From Neobacillus kokaensis (GTDB taxonomy: Bacteria; Bacillota; Bacilli; Bacillales; Cytobacillaceae), in NCBI RefSeq assembly GCF_014656545.1, contig NZ_BNDS01000007.1, forward strand, positions 110,618 through 174,617: a DNA stretch of 64,000 bases, written 5' to 3'. This document shows, piece after piece, positions 17,549 to 27,560 of the stretch (position 1 is its first letter; every line of letters begins with the position of its first letter). The notes under the pieces are model-generated. The model was not told where the DNA came from. It worked only from the letters and a program-made list of their open reading frames with translations, and did no database searches. A program made the position numbers and the translations under genes.

Positions 17549-17770
17549 ATGCCAGCAATTGTTGGGGTTGCCCAGGTAATTACACTCGGTAACAGTTCGG
17601 TGTTTCATATCGGCGATGTTTATAAAATTATGCCATTTGCTACGGCAAAAACCTTCTCTGGTGCTGGTTCCTTTAATACCGGCGATCAGATAGACGTTCA
17701 AAATAGATTAAGCTCAACGAATGTAACTGACCCTGATAATATTGACCAAAATATTTCACTCAATATGTAA
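17549..17770 (+). CDS. gerPA: Spore germination protein GerPA
   Basis: A 73-aa protein starting MPAIVGVAQV, with the GerPA/GerPF pattern (VFHIGDVYKI, AKTFSGAGSFNTGD, SSTNVTDPDNIDQ). GerP proteins are inner-coat proteins that let germinants pass the spore coat. The ATG at 17549 is preferred, with GAAGGG 8 bases before; a GTG at 17540 overlaps the ribosome site. It is first in a six-gene operon and paralogous to gerPF at the end. Confidence 0.95.
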   Translation: MPAIVGVAQVITLGNSSVFHIGDVYKIMPFATAKTFSGAGSFNTGDQIDVQNRLSSTNVTDPDNIDQNISLNM

Positions 17771-17788
17771 TGAACGGGTGGGGTTAAA

Positions 17789-18004
17789 ATGAACTTTTTC
17801 ATCCAGCAGACCATTCATATAAATTTCATCAAGATTGGAGGGATTACCAATTCATCTGTCCTGCAAATCGGCAGTGCCGGAATCATAAAACCGTCTGCAC
17901 ACCTATATAATACCGGGGGATTTACAGGACCAGCTCCTTCAGGGGTAAAACCTGGAGAGCAAATATTAGCACCTTCAGTTCCCTTACAAGCCCCTGTTGT
18001 ATAG
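17789..18004 (+). CDS. gerPB: Spore germination protein GerPB
   Basis: A 71-aa protein with the GerPB hallmark N-terminus MNFFIQQTIHINFIKIGGITNSSVLQIGS and a Pro-rich C-terminus (APSVPLQAPVV). It lies 18 bases after gerPA with GGGTGGGGTT as its ribosome site. Same operon and presumed coat function. Confidence 0.94.
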   Translation: MNFFIQQTIHINFIKIGGITNSSVLQIGSAGIIKPSAHLYNTGGFTGPAPSGVKPGEQILAPSVPLQAPVV

Positions 18005-18105
18005 CCTTACCACCCTATTTCGGAAAATGATGCAAATCCTTAAACATTTATGCATATAGATTAGAAGACAAGGTGAAAAGGCTATTTTCGGGTGGGGTGA
18101 TTAAG

Positions 18106-18729
18106 ATGTATCAGGATTTATACCAATATCTTCAATGGCTGCAAATGTGTTTTCAAGCACAGGAAAAAAGAATAGCAGCTTTAGAAACTACAATCCAAAA
18201 CTTACAAAAGCAATTAAAACAAATACAAGAAAAGCCAACGATTCATGTTGATACGATTGAATATAAATTTGATCAATTGAAGGTTGAAACACTTGAAGGT
18301 ACATTGAATATCGGTTTAAATCCAAATGAACTATCCGGAATTGAAGACTTCGCAGTAGAAAACCAATCACTAAATACCCCTTTTTCCCCTGAACAACAAA
18401 TGAGATTATCAATGAAAATTGAAGAGTCTATTCATGAATATTTGAATACAGACTTACCTCAAATCGTTGATAGCACTCAACGAAATTTGGCCATTCCGCC
18501 TAATGAATCTTATTTATCCTTTATTAAAGAGGATATTATAAAACAACTGCCCAGCCGGATTGACTATCATCTAAAAGCTCTTGCACAAAAGAATCAAGGG
18601 AAAGATAGTAACGAAGCAATTGAGAATAAAGTTATTGTTGCCCTAAAGCAAGAAATTCAAAATGGGGTACAGGTCTTTTTAAATAACTTACCTGAAAACA
18701 TGAAAGGAATGAACACCGATGAACTTTGA
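18106..18729 (+). CDS. gerPC: Spore germination protein GerPC
   Basis: A 207-aa protein, the largest of the operon, with an N-terminal coiled coil (MYQDLYQYLQWLQ... AALETTIQNLQKQLKQIQ) followed by VDTIEYKFDQLKVETLEGTLNIG, the GerPC signature. The ATG at 18106 follows GGGTGGGGTG. Translation from a GTG at 18073 is possible in frame but has a poorer site. Its stop overlaps the start of gerPD by 11 bases. Confidence 0.93.
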   Translation: MYQDLYQYLQWLQMCFQAQEKRIAALETTIQNLQKQLKQIQEKPTIHVDTIEYKFDQLKVETLEGTLNIGLNPNELSGIEDFAVENQSLNTPFSPEQQMRLSMKIEESIHEYLNTDLPQIVDSTQRNLAIPPNESYLSFIKEDIIKQLPSRIDYHLKALAQKNQGKDSNEAIENKVIVALKQEIQNGVQVFLNNLPENMKGMNTDEL

Positions 18730-18925
18730 GGTTTACAACCGCGTCTTGCATGTCGAAAACATTCGAATAACTGGTGTCGCGAGTTCCTCAGTATTTTTGA
18801 TTGGTGATGTGGAAACAATCCAGCAAACTTCAGCGTTTGACACTCCGCCGGAATCATTAATTATTGGACCATTCGTTCCTTTAGAACGGGATGTGACCCC
18901 TGGCTATGCTGACCCGAATCTCTAG
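18719..18925 (+). CDS. gerPD: Spore germination protein GerPD
   Basis: A 68-aa protein (MNFEVYNRVLHVENIRITGVASSSVFLIGDVETI) of the GerPD family. It overlaps gerPC (11 bases) and gerPE (20 bases), so translation is probably coupled. The SSVFLIGD element is shared with the other small GerP proteins. Confidence 0.93.
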   Translation: MNFEVYNRVLHVENIRITGVASSSVFLIGDVETIQQTSAFDTPPESLIIGPFVPLERDVTPGYADPNL

Positions 18926-19280
18926 CGTTGATCATGTGGAGTCAAAGGAAGTTGCTTTCAGTTCAACTTTTCAGATTGGGGATTCATCCATTATTAATGC
19001 ATTTTCCAGGGCACTTGCTGTGCAGCGGGAAGCAGAGATATTCTTTGGTGACGAGGGTAACTTTCCTTCTTATCCTGTTTTTAAAAAGCCGCTTCCGTTG
19101 CCTATTATAGATGAACCAATGAATATGGTCCGGCATAATCTTTCACCGATCATAAAGGTGAATAATATTAGTCTTAATGCGGTTGCCTTTTCTTCCGTTT
19201 TACACATTGGAAACAGTAAACATATCTCCTTGGAGGTTAGGATTAAGCATATCCGTCAGCTGCTGCCTGAAAGGCATTAA
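18906..19280 (+). CDS. gerPE: Spore germination protein GerPE
   Basis: A 124-aa protein with two copies of the GerP motif: AFSSTFQIGDSSIINAFSRA near the N-terminus and AFSSVLHIGNSKHI near the C-terminus, the usual arrangement in GerPE. It overlaps the 3' end of gerPD by 20 bases; the ATG (18906) lies in CTGGCTATG without a clear ribosome site, consistent with coupling. Confidence 0.92.
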   Translation: MLTRISSVDHVESKEVAFSSTFQIGDSSIINAFSRALAVQREAEIFFGDEGNFPSYPVFKKPLPLPIIDEPMNMVRHNLSPIIKVNNISLNAVAFSSVLHIGNSKHISLEVRIKHIRQLLPERH

Positions 19281-19350
19281 CAGGATATGATTAAACGCAT
19301 ATGATAACGAAAAGTAGAATTTATAGCCCAAATGGTAAAGGATGTTTTTA

Positions 19351-19569
19351 ATGCCAGCAATTATTGGTCCAGTACAAATCGTGAATGTAGGCGGAGGTAT
19401 TGTACATTTTGGCGATACCCTGTATATTTCCCCAAAGTCCAGCGCAAAAACCTTTGCCGGCTCAGGTGGCTTTAATACCGGCGGGGTAATTATTTCAACT
19501 AGTGGATTAAGTAATACTAACGTACTTGATGCAAATGTAGTCGATCAGCCAATTGCAGGAAATAATTAA
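19351..19569 (+). CDS. gerPF: Spore germination protein GerPF
   Basis: A 72-aa paralog of GerPA (MPAIIGPVQIVNVGGGIVHFGDTLYISPKS, SGGFNTGG, LSNTNVLDANVVDQPIAGNN). The ATG at 19351 has AAAGGA 8 bases upstream. It closes the gerP operon and is followed at once by a strong terminator shared with convergent addA. Confidence 0.95.
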   Translation: MPAIIGPVQIVNVGGGIVHFGDTLYISPKSSAKTFAGSGGFNTGGVIISTSGLSNTNVLDANVVDQPIAGNN

Positions 19570-19606
19570 AAAAGACATAAACCAAGGCTGGTTTATGTCT
19601 TTTTTT
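19568..19606. terminator. Bidirectional terminator between gerPF and addA
   Basis: Perfect 17-bp stem (AAAAAAGACATAAACCA and complement) with a 4-base loop AGGC and T7; the left arm begins in the gerPF stop codon. Confidence 0.92.
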
Positions 19607-22600
19607 AATCTATTTTTAAAATATGTGCTCCGTCAAAGAAAAATAAATATCTCTCCGCCACTTTTCGCCTCCAGATCTTTTCGATAGCCTTTGTGTATAG
19701 ATTAATTTGCAGTTTATATCTATCCTCAAGAATCGGTTTAGCCTGATTAAAGCCGCCATTAAAGCGATCCGTAATACTATCTGATTTATAGTCAATCAGG
19801 ACAAGTCCATCCTCGTCCTCAAGTATGCAGTCGATAATCCCCTGAACAAAAACAGACTCATCCGCATCCCGCCAATCGTGATACACTTCATTGGCCATTA
19901 AAGATAGTGTAAATGGTACCTCACGATGGACATTTGATGCCTGGAAATATCTTTGTCCCAATTCTGTTCTGAAAAATTGTGCTATTAAATTAGCATCAAT
20001 CACTTCAGCTTGCTCATCGGTTAATAATTCATGATGTATCATTGTTTGAATTTGATCAGAAATCGATTGGGAACTTACAGGTTTTGTTAAATCTACATGC
20101 TGCATCACCATATGCATGGCTGTTCCTCGTTCAGCCGGGCTTAAAGCCTTCTCCTGCATAAATTTTGGACGTTTCAGAATCGGCTTCTTAAATCTTTGAA
20201 TAAAGTCAGTACCGCTTTGCTCATCCGCGATTTCCCGCTGTCTTTTTATTTCTGATACCGACTGCTTTGAACGATGAGTCGCTGCATTTTGAAAGGAATA
20301 TTGCCAGGAAAGCCTTGCAGTAATTTCATCGGTAAAAGGTGAAGTTACTAGAACCTCTTTTTCATCTTCCACCAATTGCATAAAGTCATCGGCATTAAGT
20401 TCGGGTGCTGATTCCTCATTCGTAATATCATCAGCACTTATTATTGAAATCTTCCAAGAGGAAGGGTGCTTTATTATATCTTCCGGTACAAGAGGATTTA
20501 TTTCTCCAAAGGCTCTTAATACCTCACAGTCTTGATGCCTTACAAGTGCCGGACCAATCCAATCTAGATAACTGGCAGCGGCTGCCCGGCTGTAGTCCTT
20601 TAGCAGCCATCTAGGATGATCGACTACGTCATTCCACTGATCCAATGCTTTCGTGGCATCTTTAAGTGTCGCTGTCAAATAAAGCTTTTCCTTTGCCCTT
20701 GTCATTGCCACATACAAGACGCGCATTTCTTCGGCGAGAAGTTCCATTTTCTTTTTCCGTTTGAAAGCAATTTGCGGCAAGGATGGATAAGACAACCGCT
20801 TTTCGGCATTTACGTACTTAGCAGCAAAGCCATACTCTTTGTCCAGCATAAACGCCTTTTTCATATCTGTCGTGTTGAAATTTCGGGCCATTCCCGCCAT
20901 GAAAACAACTGGAAACTCTAACCCTTTACTGCTATGAATCGTCATTATACGGACGACATCCTCCTGCTCTCCAAGGGCACGTGCTGCACCAAGGTCATCT
21001 CCCCGGTCAATCATGCGTTCCACAAAACGTAAAAAGCGGAACAAACCACGGAAAGATGTTTGTTCATAAGCTCTCGCCCTGTCATAAAGGGCACGTAAGT
21101 TAGCCTGCCGCTGTTTTCCGCCTGGGAGACCACCAACAAAATCATAAAATTTAGTATCACGGTACAGCTGCCAAATCAACTCAGAAAGTGCCCCCTGCCG
21201 TGCCATTGTGCGCCAATCATTTAATGAATCATAAAAATGACGCATTTTTCCATAAAATACTTCCTCAGATTCATTTTTTCGATTTTGACAAAAAGCAGTA
21301 ACGGCCTCCCAAAATGAGCCGCGCTTTTGATGAATACGAACCTTTGCTAGTTCTTCCTCATTTAATCCAACAATCGGTGAACGTAATACAGAAGCTAATG
21401 GAATATCCTGGAAAGGATTATCGATTACTCTTAAAAGGGACAGCATTACCGCAACCTCAGTAGCTTGAAAATAGCCGGTAGATATATCGGCATAGATTGG
21501 TATCCCTTGCTGCTTAAACTCTTCCATAATTTGCGGTGCCCAAGTAAATGAGCGAAGTAAAATCACGATATCACGGTACATCAGCGGCTTATAAGACTGC
21601 AGTTTTGGATTATAAACGGACGTTCCGTTTGCGACCAATTCCTTAATTTTTGCAGCAATAAACCTTGCCTCAAGCTGGGACTGCTCAAGATCTGCCTGAT
21701 CAAACACATCTGCTTCTTCCTCGTTTTCTGGTTCCGAGTCCGCAGCTTCCTCTATGTTTTCCTTTTTTTGATCAATTAGAATTAGTTCTACCGGGAATGG
21801 ATTGTCTTCTGGATATGGCGCGCCGTTACGTAATTCAGCCGCCTCGTCATATTCGATTTCGCCAACCTTAACGCCCATGATTTGTTTAAATAAGTAATTA
21901 ACCCCATCGAGAACTTCTTTGCGGCTCCGGAAATTCCGTGCTAAATCAATTCTTAAACCAGTTGAATCCCCATCTATTTGAAAACGATTATATTTTGATA
22001 AAAATAAATTCGGTTCCGCTAATCGAAAGCGATAAATAGATTGCTTGACGTCACCGACCATAAAGAGATTTCCTTCTGCCTCGCTCTCTTTTGCAATCAG
22101 CTTTAAAATGGTTTCTTGTACCATGTTCGTATCTTGGTATTCATCGACAAATACCTCTTTAAATTGGCGTCTGTACGAAAGGGCTGCATCAGAAGGTATA
22201 AACTCCCCTTCTGATGAGATTTCTCCGGTTAAAATATCCAGGCAATAATGCTCCAAATCAGCATAATCTACAAGCCCTTTGTCTTTCTTAGCTTTTTCAA
22301 ACCGTTTTGAGAACTTCTTCACTAGATTCGTAAGAGTCTCTATTAGCGGATACATCTCTTCCATATCCCGCAGGAAGCTTTCTGGCTTTCGGGTGAAAAG
22401 TTCTGTTTGAATGGCTTGTATCTTTTTCTTCGCCTTATCGCGCAGCTTTTGCGCCTTTGCTGTCAGTTCCTCATCATACTCACCTTTTTTCAGCCTTTTG
22501 GCAGTGGAGAATGACACGTTTTGCAGTGCCTGGTAAAGTGTATCCCATGAGTCTTCTTTTGCTTTTATCAAGGTATCGATAATGTGCAGATCATCTAAGA

Positions 22601-23384
22601 AATTTTCCGCCCTCGGTGCTGGTCCTTCTGGCAGCTTGGTTATTTCTAAGCCTTTAACGATCATTTCTTTGGCTGCTTCGAGCTGCAATTCAATGTCAAA
22701 AAAAAGTTCCTGTGTAAACGGAAGTTCTTCAATATGTTTGATTAATGAGACATCATACATCGACGCGATGGAATCCAAATAGATTTGCGGTCTTGGATTT
22801 GCCTGTGCAAAGTCATAGATAGACTGAACGATTGACTGAAGCGCTGCATCACTGCGGTCACTGGTAAATGAATCAACTAAATTAAAAAATGGTTCATTAT
22901 CCTTTTTCCCGTATTCGTCCTCTAACAGTTCATCCATTACTTCATCTCGCATTAATTGTGCCTCTGTCACATCCGCAATTCGAAAACCGGGATCAACGTC
23001 AATTAGATAATAGAATTTCCGGATAACCTCCATACAAAAGGAATGGAGCGTGGAAATAGAGGCCTTATTCAATAAGCTTAGCTGCTTCCTTAAATGCCGT
23101 GAGTGCGGATCTATGTCAATTGCTTTTTCTAATGCCTCACCAATCCGGTGCCGCATTTCAGCTGCTGAGGCATTCGTAAACGTAACGACCAATAATTCAT
23201 CGACATCAATTGGTTCTTTTTCCGAAATAATTTGTTGGATGATTCTTTCAACTAGGACTGCAGTTTTACCTGAACCGGCTGCTGCGGCAACAAGAATATC
23301 CTTGCCTGTTGCCATAATTGCCTTCCATTGGTCATCTGTCCATGTTACCCCTTCCGGCTTTTCCGGTATGATAATTTTACTCAT
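19605..23384 (-). CDS. addA: ATP-dependent helicase/nuclease subunit A, AddA
   Basis: A 1259-aa UvrD-like (SF1) helicase with a C-terminal PD-(D/E)XK nuclease; with AddB it processes double-strand DNA ends for RecA, regulated by Chi. The Walker A AAAGSGKTAVLVERI is at residues 34-48, later motifs include VDEYQDTN, GDVKQSIYRFR and AMTRAKEKLYL, and the nuclease motif IDYKSD lies near residue 1212. It overlaps addB by 8 bases with GGAGG upstream of its ATG. In B. subtilis sbcD-sbcC lie between addA and gerP; they are absent here. Confidence 0.97.
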   Translation of the reverse strand: MSKIIIPEKPEGVTWTDDQWKAIMATGKDILVAAAAGSGKTAVLVERIIQQIISEKEPIDVDELLVVTFTNASAAEMRHRIGEALEKAIDIDPHSRHLRKQLSLLNKASISTLHSFCMEVIRKFYYLIDVDPGFRIADVTEAQLMRDEVMDELLEDEYGKKDNEPFFNLVDSFTSDRSDAALQSIVQSIYDFAQANPRPQIYLDSIASMYDVSLIKHIEELPFTQELFFDIELQLEAAKEMIVKGLEITKLPEGPAPRAENFLDDLHIIDTLIKAKEDSWDTLYQALQNVSFSTAKRLKKGEYDEELTAKAQKLRDKAKKKIQAIQTELFTRKPESFLRDMEEMYPLIETLTNLVKKFSKRFEKAKKDKGLVDYADLEHYCLDILTGEISSEGEFIPSDAALSYRRQFKEVFVDEYQDTNMVQETILKLIAKESEAEGNLFMVGDVKQSIYRFRLAEPNLFLSKYNRFQIDGDSTGLRIDLARNFRSRKEVLDGVNYLFKQIMGVKVGEIEYDEAAELRNGAPYPEDNPFPVELILIDQKKENIEEAADSEPENEEEADVFDQADLEQSQLEARFIAAKIKELVANGTSVYNPKLQSYKPLMYRDIVILLRSFTWAPQIMEEFKQQGIPIYADISTGYFQATEVAVMLSLLRVIDNPFQDIPLASVLRSPIVGLNEEELAKVRIHQKRGSFWEAVTAFCQNRKNESEEVFYGKMRHFYDSLNDWRTMARQGALSELIWQLYRDTKFYDFVGGLPGGKQRQANLRALYDRARAYEQTSFRGLFRFLRFVERMIDRGDDLGAARALGEQEDVVRIMTIHSSKGLEFPVVFMAGMARNFNTTDMKKAFMLDKEYGFAAKYVNAEKRLSYPSLPQIAFKRKKKMELLAEEMRVLYVAMTRAKEKLYLTATLKDATKALDQWNDVVDHPRWLLKDYSRAAAASYLDWIGPALVRHQDCEVLRAFGEINPLVPEDIIKHPSSWKISIISADDITNEESAPELNADDFMQLVEDEKEVLVTSPFTDEITARLSWQYSFQNAATHRSKQSVSEIKRQREIADEQSGTDFIQRFKKPILKRPKFMQEKALSPAERGTAMHMVMQHVDLTKPVSSQSISDQIQTMIHHELLTDEQAEVIDANLIAQFFRTELGQRYFQASNVHREVPFTLSLMANEVYHDWRDADESVFVQGIIDCILEDEDGLVLIDYKSDSITDRFNGGFNQAKPILEDRYKLQINLYTKAIEKIWRRKVAERYLFFFDGAHILKID

Positions 23385-26300
23385 TTATCGAAACCTCCTT
23401 TCGTATTCTTTCTAAAACATCATCCTTCGTATGCGGTGTGAGGATTCGAAAGCGGTTCGGTTCAATTGATTCATCAAATTGACATACCGATTTAAATGAA
23501 CAAAATGTACAAGGAATTTTATCCTTCAATTTGAACGGTGAAATATTTGTCTCACCCTCAATTATCGCATTACCTGTCTTTTGGTAGACCCCGCGTACAT
23601 ACGTCTTAATGTCATCAAATTCATTCATGCTAGCAACCTTTGATTTTTTTGATATTTGTCCGTCTTTTTTAATTCCGGCAGCAATTATCTGTGAATCACC
23701 GGATTCAAGCGATTTGTCCATTAAGCGAAGCACTTCTGGATCACTGACCATTAAGCCGTTCATTTTAAATTTCTTCAAAATCTCCTGTTCAATATCCTCT
23801 ATTGTCAGCACTTTCGTCGTGTTAATAAATGGATTATGAACATGAAAGTAAAGAACGCCTGCCGGATTCGCCTTCATTTCTACTAATTCCTTTGAATGGG
23901 TCATAACAATATCTAGGTAGGTAAGCATTTGCAGTGCCAACCCATAATATACTTCCGTTAAATTGACATCCTTTTCACTTGACTTATAGTCAATCACTCG
24001 TAAATAGATACTATTATCTTCAGCTCTTGCTTGGTCAACTCGATCAATTCTACCGGCTAATTCCATTCTCTTCCCATTTTTCAAAGAGAAGGCCAGCGGC
24101 GGAAGCTTACCGTTAGGGCCAAATCCCAATTCCAATCCTATTGGTGAAAAACCGCTTACTTTTGCATGGTCGCTAAGGACAAGTGAAGCCCTAGTGATAA
24201 TTTGTTCGAGCTTCCGTCTAATATAATGGTGTCGTTCGGAACTTAATAGAATTTCATTTTGCAATCTTGGCGCTAATGTTTTCACAGCCTCTTTCGATAG
24301 ATCTTCACATTGCTGTCTTGAAAGCTGGGCCCACGACAGCTTTTGTTCGTTGACAATATCAGCTATTTGCTTTAATGCCGCATGGAATAGTTCACCGATA
24401 TCGGGAGCCTCAAGCCGAAATACCTGCCTTTCCCTTAGCTTCAGCCCATGCTGAGCGAAATGCGAAAACGCGCAGGAGTTATATAGTTCCATTCTTGAAA
24501 CACTCGCTTGAATCGTTTCGCCATATAATTCATCTGCTGTTTCCCTTGAGAGTTTAACAGTCTGATTGGTATAAAACAGACTGGAAAATACTAATTGTGC
24601 CTGAGCTTTATCTGCACTTTTAAGATAATAGTTATAAACATCCCACCATAAATCTGAAATCGGATAGTTTCGCTTTTTCAATTGCAGCTGGGCATTCAAA
24701 TAAGAGAGCGTTGTTGTCCTATTTGTCACAAAGAGAAGCTGCTCTGCCTCTGGTAATTCCCCTGGATCCGTCACATAAAAATGTTCAGGTGCATCAGGAA
24801 ACATATCTTTCAATCTTTTAATATAGGAAGAAGGGATTAATGATTTTCCTTCCTCATTAGCAAGTGGACAGCTTACATAGAGCAATTCGGAAGGAGCGGT
24901 AAAGGCTTTATAGGCTAAAAAGTTTTCATCCAGCAGTCGAATCCGGCTGCTTGGAGCTAATTTGATTCCCTGTGACATTAACAATTCCCGGTCTTCATCG
25001 GATAGTATTCCATCCTCGGAAAACTTCGCCGGCAATACCCCCTCGTTGACACCTGCTACAAACACGACTTTGATTTGATTTAATCTTGATTTCTCCAAAT
25101 CACCGATTAACACTTGGTCGAGTGCAGGAGGAATAAGGGAAAAATGCAATGATTCAAACCCTGCCTCAAGTATGTCCGCAAATGACTTTACTGTTACCTT
25201 GTCATCTCCTAATATTTCAACATATTGGTCCAGAAGGTCAATCACGGCATTCCAAACTTGTTCGTGTTCACGCGCTTTTACAAGATTCCCTTTTTCTTCT
25301 GCAGCCGCCTTCCAATTTTCAAGCTTGGCGGGGATATCTAATTCCTCTAAATATAAATAAATTGCTTCGCACAGCTTTCTGCCCGTATCAGCTCGTTTTA
25401 GACGCCTTGATAAGCGCAGCAGCGGTGCAGTTATCATCAGTTTTAATTCATTTAACTCCTGTTCCCATTCTATTTCTGCATCGGTCTGGTTCCTTACACC
25501 TAATTCCAACCCTCGTATGTTTCGATAAACCCAGCGGTCCTTTTTTGTCCACTTACTTCCATTAATTCCGTATGAAAGGACATAGTTTTCAAGCTTGTCC
25601 ATTTTCTCACGCATTTTTCCAAGATTCTCCTGGATCGGAAAGATTAATTCACTTTTGGCCACCCTGAAAACCGGTTCATAGCGCCAATATGACTCAATCA
25701 CTTCAAGGCTTGAGCGAATCAATTCAATTAGCGGATGGTTCAGCATCGTCCTTTTTTGATCGATAAAATAAGGAATTTGACAGTCGCTGAAAACCGGCTC
25801 AACAAGCTCATGATAATCCCCGCCATTTCTGATTAATAAGGCAATATCCCGATAACGATATCCTTTTGTTCGTACCAATTGATAAATTTCGCGGGCAATA
25901 CCTTCAATTTCGGCGCGGCGATTTACCCCCTGACAAAGATGAATAGCGGTATCTCCTTGATAACTTTGAGCTGGACGCTCATCAAATGTCCCCTCCATGT
26001 GCCTTAAAGATGGATGATTCCATTTTTTTTGCTGATGCAAAACCACCGGCGGCTCCATTTCAATTTGTAAAACACTTGCTAGGTCAAATAGTGTACAGCA
26101 GGTCTCACCTGCAGAGCGAAATATATCCAATTCATCAGGGGCTTTATCGAACGATCTCTTGTCCGTCGTCATCGCAATTGACAGCCTTTTGCAATGCTTC
26201 GCCAACTCCTGAATAATTTGATATTCCTGCGGAGAGAAGCTATAAAACCCATCGATATAAATTTCTGCGTTATTTAGATATGCCGAATTCGATATTTTTT

Positions 26301-26856
26301 CCGCTAGGAGGCGAAAATAATCTTCAGAATCAACATATTTGCCAAAGATTTCATCTTCAAATTTTTGATAAATAATTTCTAAATCATGCAGTTTATCCTG
26401 TAAGCCTTTTGAGGAAAACTGGTTTAGTTCATTCACAAGCTCCTCTGGTCTGATACAATAACGCTTGAATTCTGTGACCATCTGCTCTAATTGCTTGATA
26501 AAACCATTCTTATCAACTGCCCGCTGAAAGAGTTTCAATTGCTCCTTCTCTTCATCAATGATTTTACGGATTAACATACTAATTCCAACACTGCTTAAAT
26601 GTGTCCGGCTAATCCCGCCGGTTTCCTGTAAAATTCTCCATGCAAGCCGAGAAAAGCTATATACTTGAGCCCGAATCATGCCGCCAATTTCCTTGTCCGT
26701 TGCAAGGTGATATTCTGATTGAAACGTCATCTGCTCCGGTACGATATAAATAAGCGGCGGCCCTTCTGGATTTTCGACCAATTTAGCACGAATCTCATCT
26801 AGAAACATAGCAGTTTTGCCGCTTCCAGAGCGTCCAATCACCATTCTTATTGACAT
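23377..26856 (-). CDS. addB: ATP-dependent helicase/deoxyribonuclease subunit B, AddB
   Basis: A 1159-aa protein with an N-terminal inactivated-helicase-type P-loop GRSGSGKT (8-15), a helicase-like core that reads Chi, and a C-terminal nuclease (IDRVDQ ... VIDYKSSE). Four cysteines that bind a [4Fe-4S] cluster in AddB are present: one in YNSCAF and three in CTFCSFKSVCQ near the C-terminus. Length fits B. subtilis AddB (1166 aa). First gene of the addBA operon; the start ATG at 26856 follows GAGGTTTATGC weakly. Confidence 0.96.
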   Translation of the reverse strand: MSIRMVIGRSGSGKTAMFLDEIRAKLVENPEGPPLIYIVPEQMTFQSEYHLATDKEIGGMIRAQVYSFSRLAWRILQETGGISRTHLSSVGISMLIRKIIDEEKEQLKLFQRAVDKNGFIKQLEQMVTEFKRYCIRPEELVNELNQFSSKGLQDKLHDLEIIYQKFEDEIFGKYVDSEDYFRLLAEKISNSAYLNNAEIYIDGFYSFSPQEYQIIQELAKHCKRLSIAMTTDKRSFDKAPDELDIFRSAGETCCTLFDLASVLQIEMEPPVVLHQQKKWNHPSLRHMEGTFDERPAQSYQGDTAIHLCQGVNRRAEIEGIAREIYQLVRTKGYRYRDIALLIRNGGDYHELVEPVFSDCQIPYFIDQKRTMLNHPLIELIRSSLEVIESYWRYEPVFRVAKSELIFPIQENLGKMREKMDKLENYVLSYGINGSKWTKKDRWVYRNIRGLELGVRNQTDAEIEWEQELNELKLMITAPLLRLSRRLKRADTGRKLCEAIYLYLEELDIPAKLENWKAAAEEKGNLVKAREHEQVWNAVIDLLDQYVEILGDDKVTVKSFADILEAGFESLHFSLIPPALDQVLIGDLEKSRLNQIKVVFVAGVNEGVLPAKFSEDGILSDEDRELLMSQGIKLAPSSRIRLLDENFLAYKAFTAPSELLYVSCPLANEEGKSLIPSSYIKRLKDMFPDAPEHFYVTDPGELPEAEQLLFVTNRTTTLSYLNAQLQLKKRNYPISDLWWDVYNYYLKSADKAQAQLVFSSLFYTNQTVKLSRETADELYGETIQASVSRMELYNSCAFSHFAQHGLKLRERQVFRLEAPDIGELFHAALKQIADIVNEQKLSWAQLSRQQCEDLSKEAVKTLAPRLQNEILLSSERHHYIRRKLEQIITRASLVLSDHAKVSGFSPIGLELGFGPNGKLPPLAFSLKNGKRMELAGRIDRVDQARAEDNSIYLRVIDYKSSEKDVNLTEVYYGLALQMLTYLDIVMTHSKELVEMKANPAGVLYFHVHNPFINTTKVLTIEDIEQEILKKFKMNGLMVSDPEVLRLMDKSLESGDSQIIAAGIKKDGQISKKSKVASMNEFDDIKTYVRGVYQKTGNAIIEGETNISPFKLKDKIPCTFCSFKSVCQFDESIEPNRFRILTPHTKDDVLERIRKEVSINE

Positions 26857-26964
26857 GCATAAACCTCACTTTCCATTCATCACTGTATCTTTCATTTTAA
26901 CATATATAAGCACAAATGTTTGGATTCTTATCAAGCAGATTTTAGGCATAACTGGTAAAATAAA

Positions 26965-26992
26965 CAAAAAAAAACACGATATTCATATCGTG
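26965..26992 (-). terminator. Terminator of the signal peptidase gene
   Basis: Perfect 8-bp stem CACGATAT / ATATCGTG with a 2-base loop and ten A on the left, giving a T run on the minus strand, 13 bases past the stop at 27006. Confidence 0.85.
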
Positions 26993-27005
26993 CTATTCCC
27001 AACAT

Positions 27006-27560
27006 TTAAAAATGTACGTCCATTTCGTTTAACGGCCAATAACGAAGGTCTACTTTCCCAACTACCTGACTTACAGAAATATAACCAAAATGACGACTAT
27101 CCCAGCTCCCTAATCGATTATCGCCTAGAACAAATAATTTCCCCTCTGGGACCTTATCTTCACCCGTAATTTCTTTCAAACTGAAATCACCTGTCAGCTT
27201 CATGCCGGGTGATTCTTGCTTATATACACTTAAAAATGGCTCCTTATACTTATGACCGTTAACATATAACTGATCATCACGATATTCTAATTTATCACCA
27301 GGCAGTCCGATAATTCGTTTTACAAAATCTTCTTTCGCATTTGCGTGGAAAACAATAACATCGAAGCGCTGCAAATCACTGACTTGAAACCCGATCTTAT
27401 TGACAACCAGCTTATTGCCATCCTGCAGTGTCGGCATCATAGACTCGCCTTCTACTATATAATTGGAAAAGAAAAAAGTTCGAATAAATGCAAAGATAAT
27501 AATGCCGACAGCAAATGCTTTAACCCATTCCATTCCTTCCCTTTTCCATTTACCGTTCAT
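27006..27560 (-). CDS. Type I signal peptidase (SipV-like)
   Basis: A 184-aa membrane-anchored peptidase that cleaves signal peptides of exported preproteins. One transmembrane segment (about residues 12-32) is followed by the catalytic serine box VEGESMMPTL, the lysine box KEDFVKRIIGLPGD, and the GDNRLGSWDSRHFG box. Position next to yhjE corresponds to sipV, but sip paralogs are hard to separate by eye. The ATG shares one base with the stop of yhjE (TAATG), with GGAGGGG upstream, so the pair is translationally coupled. Confidence 0.93.
   Translation of the reverse strand: MNGKWKREGMEWVKAFAVGIIIFAFIRTFFFSNYIVEGESMMPTLQDGNKLVVNKIGFQVSDLQRFDVIVFHANAKEDFVKRIIGLPGDKLEYRDDQLYVNGHKYKEPFLSVYKQESPGMKLTGDFSLKEITGEDKVPEGKLFVLGDNRLGSWDSRHFGYISVSQVVGKVDLRYWPLNEMDVHF

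Noticed and set aside
20616..20921. Long open frame antisense to addA, and similar frames opposite addB, yhgE and yhfA
   Set aside because: They have no ribosome site, no recognisable family, and lie wholly within well-identified genes; they are shadows of coding bias.
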